From Oscillospiraceae bacterium (GTDB lineage: Bacteria; Bacillota; Clostridia; Oscillospirales; Ruminococcaceae): DNA of 53,539 nucleotides. The DNA lies in assembly GCA_017435745.1 (NCBI GenBank), contig JAFSEN010000073.1, positions 1 to 53,539 on the forward strand, in the 5' to 3' direction. How positions within the stretch are numbered: position 1 is the stretch's first letter; the number at the start of each line of letters is the position of its first letter. The notes beneath the pieces were generated by a model, which saw only the letters and a list, made by a program, of their open reading frames with translations, made no database searches and had not been told where the DNA came from. This document shows positions 1 to 9,145 of this stretch, piece by piece. A program made the translations under genes and the position numbers.

Positions 1-457
1 GACAACCCATAAAGAATCCCCCAGTCTTTTTTAACCGCAAGCGGTTAAAAAATCCAGCCCCCTTTAGGCAAGGGGGCCTTTTTTTATCGGTCGGATATAT
101 CCGCCCCTGCCGTAACACACCAATATCAATTCTGGTTTCGTAGGGGCGAACCTGTGTGTTCGCCCGAAAAAAGCCTCCCCCATCAGGGAAGGTGGCAAAA
201 CCAAAGGTTTTGACGGATGAGGGACAACCACATAACCCGGAGGGCAGGCATTCTGTTTACTGTAGGGCGGGAGCTTGCTCCCGCCGAAATCCTATCCGAT
301 TAGATTTATTCGCATTTTTTGAGAGGTCATCGGAATACAGCCGACAACCCATAAAGAATCCCCCAGTCTTTTTTAACCGCAAGCGGTTAAAAAATCCAGC
401 CCCCTTTAGGCAAGGGGGCCTTTTTTCGGGCGGACAATATCCGCCGCGCAATATTTG
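1..457. repeat. Intergenic cluster of short palindromic repeats
   Basis: No gene is supported here. The stretch holds two copies of the two-hairpin element F (about 1-80 and 343-426, offset 342 bases), each with the TTAACCGC/GCGGTTAA hairpin flanked by T and A runs and a GCCCCCTT/AAGGGGGC hairpin followed by T residues. Between and beside them lie family D (about 87-108 and 427-446), family A (140-165), family E (about 172-233) and family B (262-285). The same modules recur in gaps across the window, so this is a repeat mosaic. The open frames crossing it are by-products of the repeats. The F hairpins could end transcription in either direction. Confidence 0.85.
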
Positions 458-491
458 AACGGATCTTCCTGACAATTGTTTATCCACGTTC

Positions 492-520
492 TTGTATATC
501 CGACCGGGTTGTGATAACAT
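492..520 (+). promoter_or_regulatory. Candidate sigma-A type promoter
   Basis: TTGTAT (492-497) and TAACAT (515-520) are separated by 17 bases and lie about 40 bases upstream of the gene starting at 562, beyond the repeat cluster. Match to consensus is moderate. Confidence 0.4.
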
Positions 521-561
521 AAAACCGGTTAAACAAACTTGAATCACCCGGAGGACGAACA

Positions 562-933
562 ATGCTTTTCAAAAAAGGTTCGGGCTGGAAAGCCTGTTTC
601 AACAGCGACAGCGGAAGATATTTCGGTGAATACGGCGGAATGCAGGATTATCATCTTTTTGAAATAACAAAAGAAATGTTTGAAAAGCTCGATAAAAAAA
701 TGCGGGAAAGCGAAGCCGGCAGCATTATGCACGAAGGAAAGCATTTGTATATGTCCGTGAATGACCGCTGCGGACCGCCATATACTATTGTTTTCGATGA
801 TGATTATGAAAAGCTTTGTCCCTGGGCAGACGTTATAAAAAGCGAAAAAGTCTGGCCGGATGAACTGACCGGTGCGGCGGAAAAATTGTTGGAATCCGAA
901 AAGGGAATCCGAAAACCGAAAAATGAAGAATAA
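562..933 (+). CDS. Hypothetical protein, 123 aa
   Basis: I do not recognise a family. The 123-residue product is soluble in appearance, with no signal peptide or membrane segment. It is rich in charged and aromatic residues and has an acidic patch around residues 82-86 (DDDYE). The ATG follows a GGAGGA Shine-Dalgarno site at a good distance, and a strong hairpin terminator follows the stop, so this appears to be a single-gene unit with a real gene. Upstream is the repeat cluster; downstream is a convergent zinc-ribbon gene. No function is proposed. Confidence 0.65.
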   Translation: MLFKKGSGWKACFNSDSGRYFGEYGGMQDYHLFEITKEMFEKLDKKMRESEAGSIMHEGKHLYMSVNDRCGPPYTIVFDDDYEKLCPWADVIKSEKVWPDELTGAAEKLLESEKGIRKPKNEE

Positions 934-936
934 AAA

Positions 937-968
937 AGCCGGACTGCAAATTTGCAGTCCGGTTTTAA
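937..968. terminator. Bidirectional intrinsic terminator
   Basis: A perfect inverted repeat, CCGGACTGCAAA/TTTGCAGTCCGG (939-962), is flanked by A residues on the left and T residues on the right. It lies between the convergent genes ending at 933 (+) and 987 (-) and can serve both. Confidence 0.85.
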
Positions 969-986
969 TTTTTTTTTGCGGATGTA

Positions 987-1421
987 TCAGTCGTAATGAA
1001 CGATCATATATTTTCCGATGATGGGAAGATCCTTTGCCTGGCCTTTAAAGGCGCGAACGATTCCCATAACCATGAAAACAACGCAGGCAACGGAACCGAT
1101 CGCTGCGGCAATCCAGCCAAGGAAGGGGATTATTGCAACAAGTCCGCAGAGGATTCCAAAGATATAAAGGATAATGCTCTGGTTGATGTGATAGCGAAGG
1201 AATTTTGAGTTGGGCTCAATAAGAAGTCCGAGGATCACAAAGAGAAAGCTGAGATAGCAAAGAGCCGAAAGAATGTTGGTTCTTCTGATATCTTCTTCCT
1301 CAAACATTGCGGTGCGGTCGCTTTCATCGGGAACGTTCTTTTTTTCAAAAACGGGTTCTCCGCAGGTGGGGCAGTAATGGTCTTTTTCGGGGATCTGGGT
1401 TCCGCATTTGGGACAGAACAT
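987..1421 (-). CDS. Zinc-ribbon plus DUF4870-like membrane protein
   Basis: The 144-residue protein starts with a zinc ribbon: CPKCG near residue 3 and CPTCG near residue 18. A polar stretch (about residues 25-48) follows, then a hydrophobic part with about three membrane segments, resembling the DUF4870/TIC20-like family of small bacterial membrane proteins. The chosen ATG (1419-1421) has a good AGGAGG site just upstream. A longer open frame to 1475 has no such site and would add a basic tail ahead of the zinc ribbon. Such proteins are widespread in Firmicutes, but their role is not established. Family assignment is from pattern only. Confidence 0.75.
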   Translation of the reverse strand: MFCPKCGTQIPEKDHYCPTCGEPVFEKKNVPDESDRTAMFEEEDIRRTNILSALCYLSFLFVILGLLIEPNSKFLRYHINQSIILYIFGILCGLVAIIPFLGWIAAAIGSVACVVFMVMGIVRAFKGQAKDLPIIGKYMIVHYD

Positions 1422-1506
1422 AGTAAAAACGCCTCCTTTTTTCTTTATGTTACCACAGCGAAAAAAACGGCGCAAGATTTTGACAGAAAACTTAATAAAA
1501 AATTAA

Positions 1507-1544
1507 GAAAAAAAGGCCCTTTTCCGAAGAAAGAGCCTTTTTTA
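1507..1544 (-). terminator. Terminator of the threonine aldolase gene
   Basis: On the minus strand a GGCTCTTTC/AAAAGGGCC-type imperfect hairpin is followed by a run of T residues, just after the stop codon at 1556. Confidence 0.6.
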
Positions 1545-1555
1545 AAAAATCTTTT

Positions 1556-2644
1556 TTATTTCCCGATGTAATTTTTTACAATTCCGGCGGCAACTTTTTT
1601 GATGAACCAGGCAGAAAGATCTGCGATAGCGTCCTCGGTGGTTGCGCAGGAAGTTACGATTCGAACAGCCCATCTTCCGTCGGGAAGTCTTGCCTGGATA
1701 AAACAGCCGTATGTGTCGGAAAGTTCCTGTCCAAGTTCTTCCGGAAGAAGAACAAAAATCTGGTTGGTCTGGAATTCGCAGTAAAGATCAAAGCCGGCCT
1801 GTTTAATGGCTTCAACAATGCGTTCTGCGCATTCGTTAGCGTATTTTCCCATGTCGAAATAAAGCCCGGTGGAAAGAGCTTCCTCAAACATTGCGCCGAC
1901 AACAAAGCCTTTTGCAAGCATAAATCCGCGCTGTTTTATAAGCCAGCGGAGATGGTCATAAACTTTGGGGTCGGTAAGAACAAGTGCTTCTCCGAAAAGA
2001 AGGCCGTTTTTTGTTCCGCCAAGATAAAAACCGTCGGTAAGCGCGCCAAGGTCTTTAAGAGTAACGTCGTTGCATTTTGCGGTGAGCGCGGAAGCAAGCC
2101 TTGCGCCGTCAACAAAAAGCCACATTCCGTTTGCATGGCAATATTCGGAAAGAGCGGTAAGTTCCGCTTTGCTGTAAATGGTTCCAAGTTCGGTGGATTG
2201 GGAGATATAAACAAGTTTCGGAACGACCATATGCTCGCTTTCAAAACCCTTGAAAACGGGGTCGATAATTTCGGGGGAAAGTTTTCCGTCAACTCCGACA
2301 GGAATGGTTATGGTTTTTCTTCCCGCATATTCAATGGAACCGGTTTCGTGGACGTTGATGTGGCCGGTGTCCGCGCAGATAACAGCCTCGTAGCTGTTGC
2401 GGAGAAAAGCGGAAATTGCAAGAACGTTGGTTGCGGTTCCGCCGGAAGTAAACGCAACTTCGGCGTTTGGTGTTCCGCAAAGTTCGCGAATCATATTTGC
2501 GGCCGCTTCGGAATGACGGTCCATTCCGTAAGGGGTGTTTGTTTCGTAGGAAAGATCAAGAAGTTTTTTAATGATCTGGGGATGTGCGCTTTCGGAATAA
2601 TCGTTTCTGAAGCTGTATTTATCAACATTTGTTCCGCTGTACAA
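1556..2644 (-). CDS. ltaE: Low-specificity L-threonine aldolase family PLP enzyme
   Basis: The 362-residue protein has the fold-type I PLP pattern of the beta-eliminating lyase/threonine aldolase family, which splits L-threonine or L-allo-threonine to glycine and acetaldehyde. It has an N-terminal FRNDYSESAHP segment, a cofactor-binding GGTATN segment near residue 67, FVDGARLA with the PLP-contacting Asp near residue 180, and GGTKNG with the probable Schiff-base Lys at about residue 212. Length is normal. The start is TTG at 2642-2644 behind GGGAGGT; there is no competing ATG at that distance. It is a single-gene unit with its own terminator. Substrate choice (threonine, allo-threonine or a related beta-hydroxy amino acid) cannot be told from sequence. 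Confidence 0.85.
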   Translation of the reverse strand: MYSGTNVDKYSFRNDYSESAHPQIIKKLLDLSYETNTPYGMDRHSEAAANMIRELCGTPNAEVAFTSGGTATNVLAISAFLRNSYEAVICADTGHINVHETGSIEYAGRKTITIPVGVDGKLSPEIIDPVFKGFESEHMVVPKLVYISQSTELGTIYSKAELTALSEYCHANGMWLFVDGARLASALTAKCNDVTLKDLGALTDGFYLGGTKNGLLFGEALVLTDPKVYDHLRWLIKQRGFMLAKGFVVGAMFEEALSTGLYFDMGKYANECAERIVEAIKQAGFDLYCEFQTNQIFVLLPEELGQELSDTYGCFIQARLPDGRWAVRIVTSCATTEDAIADLSAWFIKKVAAGIVKNYIGK

Positions 2645-2783
2645 AATAAATTACCTCCCATGGTGGATTATAAAAAACAGTATAACATAAGATGTTCTTG
2701 ATTTAAAGACAGTTTTACTAAAAATTTTTATTGTTTTGGTCATTTTGGCAGAAAAACGCACAGTTATTTCTACAAATTCAGCG

Positions 2784-2813
2784 TTGCAATATATAGAGCA
2801 AAGGTGTTACAAT
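2784..2813 (+). promoter_or_regulatory. Candidate promoter of the glycogen operon
   Basis: TTGCAA (2784-2789) and TACAAT (2808-2813) are 18 bases apart. They would give a leader of about 200 bases before glgB. The region 2645-3020 has no gene. Apart from this promoter and the repeat at about 2954-2995, I see no recognisable riboswitch in the leader. Confidence 0.45.
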
Positions 2814-2953
2814 AATATATGTATAAGTACGCAAAATCGAATCTTCCGTTGATAAAGGGAAGAAAGCCGGGCAAAACAAGGCGGATGGATATGTTGTTTT
2901 AAATCCGCGTTGTTTAACGGCAAAAACGAATGTTTGAACGTACACCTTATCAA

Positions 2954-2995
2954 GTCGCCTTCGGCGACAGCTTTCCCCCCCGGGAGGGGAAGCCT
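2954..2995 (+). repeat. Palindromic repeat in the glgB leader
   Basis: Two adjoining inverted repeats, GTCGCC/GGCGAC and CTTTCCCC/GGGGAAG, resemble fragments of family E in the other orientation. They end only about ten bases before the glgB Shine-Dalgarno site. Confidence 0.55.
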
Positions 2996-3020
2996 CTTCG
3001 AAATTTGAAAGGAGAATTCA

Positions 3021-4898
3021 ATGACTAAAAAACAAAATCCGCTTGAACTTCCGGTATATCTTTTCCACCAGGGAACAAACTATCGCGCATACGAATTCCT
3101 CGGCGCACATAGAATCAGAGGAAGCCGCAAAAAAGGCGTTATGTTCAGAACCTGGGCGCCCAACGCAAAAGCAGTTTCTGTCGTGGGCGATTGGAACTAT
3201 TGGTCCGCCGGAGCAGACCCTATGTATAAAATAAGCGACGGGGTATGGGAATGCCGCGTTGACGGAATCGAAGATTATACCCGCTATAAATTCGCAATCG
3301 AAACTTCCTGGGGCGAAATTATCGAAAAAGCCGACCCCTATGCTTTCCATTGCGAAACAAGACCCAACACCGCTTCAATGGTTTGTTCGCCTAAATACAG
3401 ATGGGGCGACAAAAAATGGCTTGAGCATCGTAAAAAATGGGATATGTACCACAGCCCTGTGAACATCTATGAGGTACATATCGGTTCCTGGAAAAAATAT
3501 CACGACGGAAACTTTTTCGATTACAGAAAATGCGCCGATGAACTTGCCGCCTATGCGAAGGAAATGAACTACACCCATGTGGAACTTCTTCCGGTAACGG
3601 AACATCCCTTCGACGGTTCCTGGGGGTACCAGTGCCTCGGCTATTTTGCACCGACCAGCCGCTACGGAACTCCGGAAGACTTTATGTATTTCGTCGATAC
3701 CCTTCATAAAAACGGAATCGGCGTTATTATGGACTGGGTCCCGGCCCATTTCCCGAAAGATTCCGTCGGTCTTATGAATTTTGACGGCGAACCCTGTTAT
3801 GAATATAAAAACCCCCAGATGGGCGAAAGGGAAGACTGGGGAACCAAAGTTTTCGATTTCGGCAGAAACGAAGTAAGATGTTTCCTCGCTTCCTCCGCAA
3901 TGTACTGGCTTGAAAAATACCATATTGACGGAATCCGCGTTGACGCTGTTTCCTCTATGCTTTACCGCGATTACGGAAAGAAAGACAACGAATGGGAACG
4001 CAACCAGTTCGGCGGAAGAGAAAATATCGAAGCAATCGGAATGCTCCGCGATATCAACACCGCTGTCAACAAAGAATATCCCGGTGTTATGATGGTTGCG
4101 GAAGAATCAACTTCCTTCCCGATGGTGTCCCGCCCCGCAGCTGACGGCGGACTTGGTTTTAACTTCAAATGGAACATGGGCTGGATGAACGACACCCTTT
4201 CCTATATGTCCCTTGATCCGATCTATCGCCAGCACCACCACAACAAGCTTACATTCGGAATGATGTATGCTTTCTCCGAAAACTTCATCCTTCCTTTCTC
4301 CCATGACGAAGTTGTTCACGGAAAATGTTCGCTGATAAACAAAATGCCCGGTGAATATGACCAGAAATTTGCGGGACTCCGCGCGTTGTTCGCATATATG
4401 ATGGGCTTCCCCGGCAAAAAGCTTCTCTTCATGGGTCAGGAATTCGGCCATTTTATCGAATGGGATGAAAAAAGAGAGCTGGATTGGTTCCTTCTTCAAT
4501 ATGACAGCCACAGAAGCCTTCAGAATCTTTCAAAAGAACTGAACAAGCTTTATAAAGAAAACCCCGCCTGTTGGGAAAACGACGAAAACTGGGAAGGCTT
4601 CAACTGGGCAAACTGTAACGAAGCCGGAAAAAATGCCCTTGCTTTCCGCCGCATTGCAAAAGACGGAACCCAGCTTCTCTTTGCGTTCAACTTCTGCCCC
4701 AACGAATATAAAGGTTTCCATGTGGAAGTTCCCGAAGACAGCAAATGGGAAGAAATTCTTTCCACCGATGAAAAACGTTTCGGCGGAAGCGGCTGGTATG
4801 AAAACGGAATAAGAGAAAGCTGGCGCGAAGGCTATTCTTCCTTTGCCGCAGTGGACCTTGCTCCTTTCTCCGCAGCTGTTTTCAAACTTGTCGAATAA
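3021..4898 (+). CDS. glgB: 1,4-alpha-glucan branching enzyme GlgB
   Basis: The 625-residue protein is a GH13 branching enzyme that cuts alpha-1,4 glucan chains and transfers them to make alpha-1,6 branches in glycogen. It has an N-terminal CBM48-like domain (GVMFRTWAPNAKAVSVVGDWN, about residues 39-58). The catalytic barrel carries the nucleophile Asp at about residue 308 in DGIRVDAV, the acid/base Glu at about 361-362 in AEEST, and FSHDEVVHGK near residue 427 with the transition-state Asp. A C-terminal beta domain follows. The ATG sits behind GAAAGGAG. It is the first gene of a glgBCDA cluster. No phosphorylase or debranching enzyme gene is in the window. Confidence 0.97.
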   Translation: MTKKQNPLELPVYLFHQGTNYRAYEFLGAHRIRGSRKKGVMFRTWAPNAKAVSVVGDWNYWSAGADPMYKISDGVWECRVDGIEDYTRYKFAIETSWGEIIEKADPYAFHCETRPNTASMVCSPKYRWGDKKWLEHRKKWDMYHSPVNIYEVHIGSWKKYHDGNFFDYRKCADELAAYAKEMNYTHVELLPVTEHPFDGSWGYQCLGYFAPTSRYGTPEDFMYFVDTLHKNGIGVIMDWVPAHFPKDSVGLMNFDGEPCYEYKNPQMGEREDWGTKVFDFGRNEVRCFLASSAMYWLEKYHIDGIRVDAVSSMLYRDYGKKDNEWERNQFGGRENIEAIGMLRDINTAVNKEYPGVMMVAEESTSFPMVSRPAADGGLGFNFKWNMGWMNDTLSYMSLDPIYRQHHHNKLTFGMMYAFSENFILPFSHDEVVHGKCSLINKMPGEYDQKFAGLRALFAYMMGFPGKKLLFMGQEFGHFIEWDEKRELDWFLLQYDSHRSLQNLSKELNKLYKENPACWENDENWEGFNWANCNEAGKNALAFRRIAKDGTQLLFAFNFCPNEYKGFHVEVPEDSKWEEILSTDEKRFGGSGWYENGIRESWREGYSSFAAVDLAPFSAAVFKLVE

Positions 4899-4901
4899 AG
4901 T

Positions 4902-4925
4902 CTTTCCGAAGCGGAAAGCTTTTTT
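4902..4925 (+). terminator. Hairpin with T-run between glgB and glgC
   Basis: CTTTCCG (4902-4908) and CGGAAAG (4912-4918) form a short stem followed by CTTTTTTG. It looks like a weak intrinsic terminator inside the operon and could lower expression of glgCDA relative to glgB. Confidence 0.5.
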
Positions 4926-4961
4926 GAGCTTTGTCAAATAATCCAAGGAGGTTGATATATC

Positions 4962-6137
4962 TTGCGTAAAAAAATGTTAGCAATGCTTCTGGCCGGAGGC
5001 CAGGGCAGCAGACTTTATGCCCTTACAAAGGACCTTGCCAAACCGGCGGTGCCCTTTGGCGGAAAATATCGAATCATCGATTTTCCGCTTTCCAACTGTG
5101 TAAACTCCGGGGTGGATACCGTCGGTATTCTTACGCAGTATGAACCGTTTGAACTTGCCCAGTACATCGGAAACGGACAGCCCTGGGACCTTGACCGTAT
5201 GGGCGGCGGCGCATTTGTTCTTCCGCCTTATCAGCGCAACACCGGACGCGATTGGTATAAAGGCACCGCAAACGCTATTTATCAGAACCTCCGCTTCATA
5301 GAGCGCTATGATCCTGAATACGTAGTAATTCTTTCCGGCGACCATATCTACAAAATGGATTATGCCGCAATGCTTGAAAAACATATCGAAAAAGGCGCGG
5401 CCGTAACCGTTGCCGCTCTTAAGGTTCCGCTTTCGGAAGCTTCCCGTTTCGGCGTAATTATTGCCAATGAGGAAGGCTATATCACCGAATTTGAAGAAAA
5501 ACCGGCAAACCCCAGAAGCGACCTTGCTTCCATGGGTATCTATATTTTCTCTGCGGATAAACTCAGCAAATATCTTACCGAAGACGAAGCGGATCCGGAA
5601 TCTGAAAACGACTTCGGAAAGAACGTTCTTCCCAATATGCTCGAAGCAGGCGAAAAAATGGCTGTTTATGCTTTCGAAGGATATTGGAAAGACGTCGGTA
5701 CCGTCGATTCCCTTTGGGAAGCTCATATGGATCTTCTCGACGGAAGCGATCTTGACCTTTATGACAACAGCTGGAAGATCTACAGCCGCAGCCCCGTAAT
5801 GCCTCCCCACATGGTTGAGGAAGGCGCAGAAATCAAAGGTTCAATGATAACCGAAGGCTGCACCGTAGGCGGAAAAGTGGAACGTTCCGTTCTCTTTGCG
5901 GGTGTAACCGTTGAAAAAGGCGCGGAAATCAAAGAAAGCGTTATAATGCCCGGTTCAATCGTTAAAGCCGGCGCAAAACTTTATAAAACAATCGTCGGCG
6001 AAAAAGCGGTTATCGGCGAAAACGCAGTTATCGGTACCGACGGCGGAAAAGTAACCCTTGTCGGTCCGGAAGCGGTTGTTGCCGATGGAGCAGCAATTGA
6101 ACCCGGCGCAATTTTCGGAAAGGAGGCGGCAAAATGA
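4962..6137 (+). CDS. glgC: Glucose-1-phosphate adenylyltransferase GlgC
   Basis: The 391-residue protein makes ADP-glucose from ATP and glucose 1-phosphate, the committed step of bacterial glycogen synthesis. The N-terminal nucleotidyltransferase domain has [20 protein letters not shown] near residue 9 with the P-loop-like GGxGxRL and a basic KPA segment, then [10 protein letters not shown], and [11 protein letters not shown] near residue 125. The C-terminal part is a left-handed beta helix with hexapeptide-like repeats. The start is TTG (4962-4964) with AAGGAGG ten bases upstream; the next ATG four codons on is too far from that site. The stop overlaps glgD by four bases. Confidence 0.96.
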   Translation: MRKKMLAMLLAGGQGSRLYALTKDLAKPAVPFGGKYRIIDFPLSNCVNSGVDTVGILTQYEPFELAQYIGNGQPWDLDRMGGGAFVLPPYQRNTGRDWYKGTANAIYQNLRFIERYDPEYVVILSGDHIYKMDYAAMLEKHIEKGAAVTVAALKVPLSEASRFGVIIANEEGYITEFEEKPANPRSDLASMGIYIFSADKLSKYLTEDEADPESENDFGKNVLPNMLEAGEKMAVYAFEGYWKDVGTVDSLWEAHMDLLDGSDLDLYDNSWKIYSRSPVMPPHMVEEGAEIKGSMITEGCTVGGKVERSVLFAGVTVEKGAEIKESVIMPGSIVKAGAKLYKTIVGEKAVIGENAVIGTDGGKVTLVGPEAVVADGAAIEPGAIFGKEAAK

Positions 6138-7243
6138 GAGACACCCTCGGTATAATCGTTTGCAATATGCATGATGACCTTGTTCCCCAGCTTACCGCAA
6201 ACAGAACCCTTGGTTCAATTCCTTTCGGCGGAAGATACCGCATGATCGACTTTGCCCTTTCCAACATGACCAACTCCGGAATTTATGACGTCGGCCTTGT
6301 TCCGAGCAAAAATTACCAGAGCCTTATGAACCATGTCGGTAACGGTCAGGAATGGGATATGTCCAGAAAGAACGGCGGACTTTCGATCCTTCCTCCCTAT
6401 GCGGGTGAACGCGGAGTTTACCGCGGAAGAATGGAAGCCCTTTACGGAATCCGCGAATACATAAAAGCAAGCGACGCAAAAAATGTTGTCCTTTCCGACA
6501 GCGACGTTGTCGCAAACATTGACCTTCGCCCGGTTATTGAACAGCACGAAGAAAGCGGCGCCGATATCACCCTTATTTATAAACGCAGCGAAGTTTTCCG
6601 CGAGAAAAAACAGTGCGCGGCGCTTTTCTTCGATGAATGCGGAAAGCTCCTCGACCTTTATCTCAACCCGGAACTGGAAGGCACCCAGAATATCTATCTC
6701 GATATCGCAATAATCAAAAAACCGCTTCTCGATGAGCTTATCGCAGAATGCGCAAGCAAGGATGAGCACAGCTTTGTTCATTCCGTGCTCATGCAGAAAA
6801 AAGGCGTGCTCAACATCAGAGGCTATCTTTTCGAAGGTTACTGCAACAAGCTTACCGGCCTTCGCAACTATCTCGATTCCAGCCTTGCTCTCCTTAATCC
6901 GGAAGTAAGAAAATCCCTTTTCCCGGCTGAAAGACCGATTTACACCCGCGTTCGCGACCAGGTTTCCGCAAAATACGGCGAAAATGCAAAAGTTTCCAAA
7001 GCGCTTGTAACCGACGGCTGCCATGTTGACGGCGAAGTTGAAGAATCCGTTCTCTTCCGCGGAGCAACCATTGCCGAAGGCGCAAAGGTAAAAGGCTGCG
7101 TGCTCATGCACAACACCTATGTCGGCGAAAATTGCGAACTTGAATATGTAATCACCGACAAAAACGTTGTAATTCCCGCCGGAACCCATCTTGCCGGTTC
7201 CGAAAAATATCCGCTCTATATCCCGAAGGATACCGTTCTTTGA
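6134..7243 (+). CDS. glgD: GlgC-like regulatory subunit GlgD
   Basis: The 369-residue protein has the same two-domain layout as GlgC, but the nucleotide-binding GGxGxRL loop is replaced by [18 protein letters not shown]. That is the mark of GlgD, the partner of GlgC in Firmicutes. In studied Firmicute systems GlgD has little or no activity alone and raises GlgC activity in a heteromer; that role is inferred here. It keeps [15 protein letters not shown] and the C-terminal beta helix. Its ATG overlaps the glgC stop (ATGA), suggesting coupled translation of the two subunits, with GGAGGCGG just upstream. Confidence 0.93.
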   Translation: MRDTLGIIVCNMHDDLVPQLTANRTLGSIPFGGRYRMIDFALSNMTNSGIYDVGLVPSKNYQSLMNHVGNGQEWDMSRKNGGLSILPPYAGERGVYRGRMEALYGIREYIKASDAKNVVLSDSDVVANIDLRPVIEQHEESGADITLIYKRSEVFREKKQCAALFFDECGKLLDLYLNPELEGTQNIYLDIAIIKKPLLDELIAECASKDEHSFVHSVLMQKKGVLNIRGYLFEGYCNKLTGLRNYLDSSLALLNPEVRKSLFPAERPIYTRVRDQVSAKYGENAKVSKALVTDGCHVDGEVEESVLFRGATIAEGAKVKGCVLMHNTYVGENCELEYVITDKNVVIPAGTHLAGSEKYPLYIPKDTVL

Positions 7244-7296
7244 TAAAAACCTTTTCCCCAAAAAGGGAAAAACCGAATTTTCAGGAGGAAATTTCA

Positions 7297-8712
7297 ATGA
7301 ATGTTCTTTTTGCGGCAAGTGAAGCAAGACCCTTTATTGCTTCCGGCGGACTTGCAGATGTAATCGGCGCTCTTCCAAAAGCTCTTAATGTGGCGGGTTG
7401 CGACTGCCGCGTAATTCTCCCGCTTTATTCCGACATTCCTTACAAATTCCGCGAAAATATGGAAAAAATTGCGGAATTTAAAGTTTGGCTCGGCTGGCGC
7501 AATCTTTATTGCGGCCTTTTAAAAACCGTTTATAACGGAGTAACTTTCTATTTTATAGATAATGAATATTATTTCAAGCGCTCCGGAATTTACGGGCTTT
7601 ATGATGACGGCGAACGTTTTGGATATTTTTCCATGGCGGTTGCCGAAGCTGTAAAACACATGGATTTCGACCCGGAAATCATCCATTGCCACGATTGGCA
7701 AACCGGTCTTATTCCTGTTTTCCTCCGTCTTTTCTTTTCCGGCGAAGCAAAACTTTCGAAAATCAAAACCGTTTACAGCATCCATAACATCCAGTATCAG
7801 GGAAATTACGATATGTATTTTGCTGCGGATGTTCTCGGAATTCCCGAAAACAGCCGCGGACTTGTTGAATACGACGGACGCTGCAACTATATGAAAGCCG
7901 GCATTGACCAGTGCGACGCAATTTCCACCGTAAGCCCCACCTATGCGGAAGAAATCCAGGATCCCTGGTTTGCATGGGGTATGGACCGCCTTCTCAGGGA
8001 CAGAAGATATAAGCTTACGGGAATCCTTAACGGAATCGACACCGAAAGTTACGATCCTTCAACCGATACGGAAATTCCCGCAACTTTCTCCGGGTTCGAT
8101 CTTTCCGGAAAAGCAAAATGCAAGGCGGAACTTCAAAAGGAACTTGGACTTGAGGTAAAACCGGATTCCATGCTTATAGGAATGGTCGGAAGACTTGTTT
8201 CCCACAAAGGCCTCGATCTTGTCCGGGCTGTCTGCGACCGTATTATGGAAGGAAATGTCCAGATCGCAATTCTCGGTTCCGGAGAATCCGCTTTCGAAAG
8301 CTTCTTCCGTTATATGCAGGAAAAATATCCCGGCAGAATCAGCTTTGTCTGCGGGTTTATTCCCGCCCTTGCAAGAAAAATCTATGCGGGTTCCGATGTT
8401 TTCCTCATGCCCAGCAAGAGCGAACCTTGCGGCCTTGCCCAGATGATAGCGCTTCGCTACGGAACGATTCCGATAGTCCGCGAAACCGGCGGCCTTAAGG
8501 ATTCCATCAAGGATCTCGGCGGATTCAACGGCAACGGCTTTACCTTCAAGACTTATAACGCGGACGATATGCTCGATGCGATCCACCGTGCCCAGAATCT
8601 TTATTTCGGCGAACGTTGGAAAGAAGCCGTTCTCAACGCACTTTCCTGCGATTTCAGCTGGAACCGCAGCGCAAACACCTACATAAATCTTTATAAATCG
8701 CTTTTGAAATAA
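7297..8712 (+). CDS. glgA: Glycogen synthase GlgA (GT5)
   Basis: The 471-residue protein is a GT5 ADP-glucose glycogen synthase that extends alpha-1,4 chains. The N-terminal Rossmann domain has MNVLFAASEARPF followed by IASGGLADVIGALPKAL; HCHDWQT lies near residue 128; the C-terminal domain has GRLVSHKG and SKSEPCGLAQMIALRYG with the conserved Glu at about 376. The usual KTGGL loop reads ASGGL here, so the Lys is Ala at residue 15. The ATG follows AGGAGG; an in-frame extension back to 7240 has no Shine-Dalgarno site and would overlap glgD. It is the last gene of the operon, followed by a strong terminator. Confidence 0.96.
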   Translation: MNVLFAASEARPFIASGGLADVIGALPKALNVAGCDCRVILPLYSDIPYKFRENMEKIAEFKVWLGWRNLYCGLLKTVYNGVTFYFIDNEYYFKRSGIYGLYDDGERFGYFSMAVAEAVKHMDFDPEIIHCHDWQTGLIPVFLRLFFSGEAKLSKIKTVYSIHNIQYQGNYDMYFAADVLGIPENSRGLVEYDGRCNYMKAGIDQCDAISTVSPTYAEEIQDPWFAWGMDRLLRDRRYKLTGILNGIDTESYDPSTDTEIPATFSGFDLSGKAKCKAELQKELGLEVKPDSMLIGMVGRLVSHKGLDLVRAVCDRIMEGNVQIAILGSGESAFESFFRYMQEKYPGRISFVCGFIPALARKIYAGSDVFLMPSKSEPCGLAQMIALRYGTIPIVRETGGLKDSIKDLGGFNGNGFTFKTYNADDMLDAIHRAQNLYFGERWKEAVLNALSCDFSWNRSANTYINLYKSLLK

Positions 8713-8731
8713 ATTTCAAAAAATGTTTATG

Positions 8732-8766
8732 GGGAGCACTTCGCAAAGAAGTGCTCCCTATTTTTT
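8732..8766 (+). terminator. Terminator of the glg operon
   Basis: An 11-base perfect stem, GGGAGCACTTC/GAAGTGCTCCC, with a five-base loop is followed by TATTTTTT. Confidence 0.9.
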
Positions 8767-8786
8767 GTATAAACCCGTATGGCAAG

Positions 8787-8950
8787 CTCCTTAGAGGAGG
8801 AGCTGTCAGCGAAGCTGACTGAGGAGGGATTCAAAAAAATTCCGGTAATATGTAAAAAAATCCCCCAGTCTTTTTTAACCGCAAGCGGTTAAAAAACCCA
8901 GCCCCCTTTAGGCAAGGGGGCCTTTTGTACCGGGCGGATAATATCCGCCA
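8787..8950. repeat. Repeat cluster E-F-D
   Basis: An E-type element (AGCTCC/GGAGCT and GTCAGC/GCTGAC arms, about 8787-8829) is followed by a full F element (about 8861-8926) and a D palindrome (8931-8949). The rest of the gap to copA (8951-9145) holds AT-rich promoter DNA and no gene. Confidence 0.85.
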
Positions 8951-9036
8951 CTACATTATAACCGACCCGCCGGCGCAAAATTCTCTCATCCGGGAACATT
9001 TTTTATGAACAAAAAATAAAATAATATGTTTACCTG

Positions 9037-9064
9037 TTGAGTTTTATTTTAAATATGTTAAAAT
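9037..9064 (+). promoter_or_regulatory. Candidate copA promoter
   Basis: TTGAGT (9037-9042) and TAAAAT (9059-9064) are 16 bases apart in AT-rich DNA. I see no clear CsoR or CopY operator. Confidence 0.45.
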
Positions 9065-9145
9065 AATAAATATATAATGGGGTATAAGGCGAAAAAAGCC
9101 TTTGGACTATATATAAAAATAAACCGGAAAGAAGGTTCTGATTAT

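Noticed and set aside
156..458. Open frame of 100 codons in the first repeat cluster, and a reverse one at 257-562
   Set aside because: They are composed of repeat families E, B and F, lack a ribosome site and repeat elsewhere as frames in other repeat clusters.
2645..3020. Riboswitch in the glgB leader
   Set aside because: Looked for c-di-GMP, glycine and other common aptamer cores; none of the conserved segments is present.
9060..9090. CsoR or CopY operator near the copA start
   Set aside because: Only a GGGGTATA half-site is present; no inverted partner seen.
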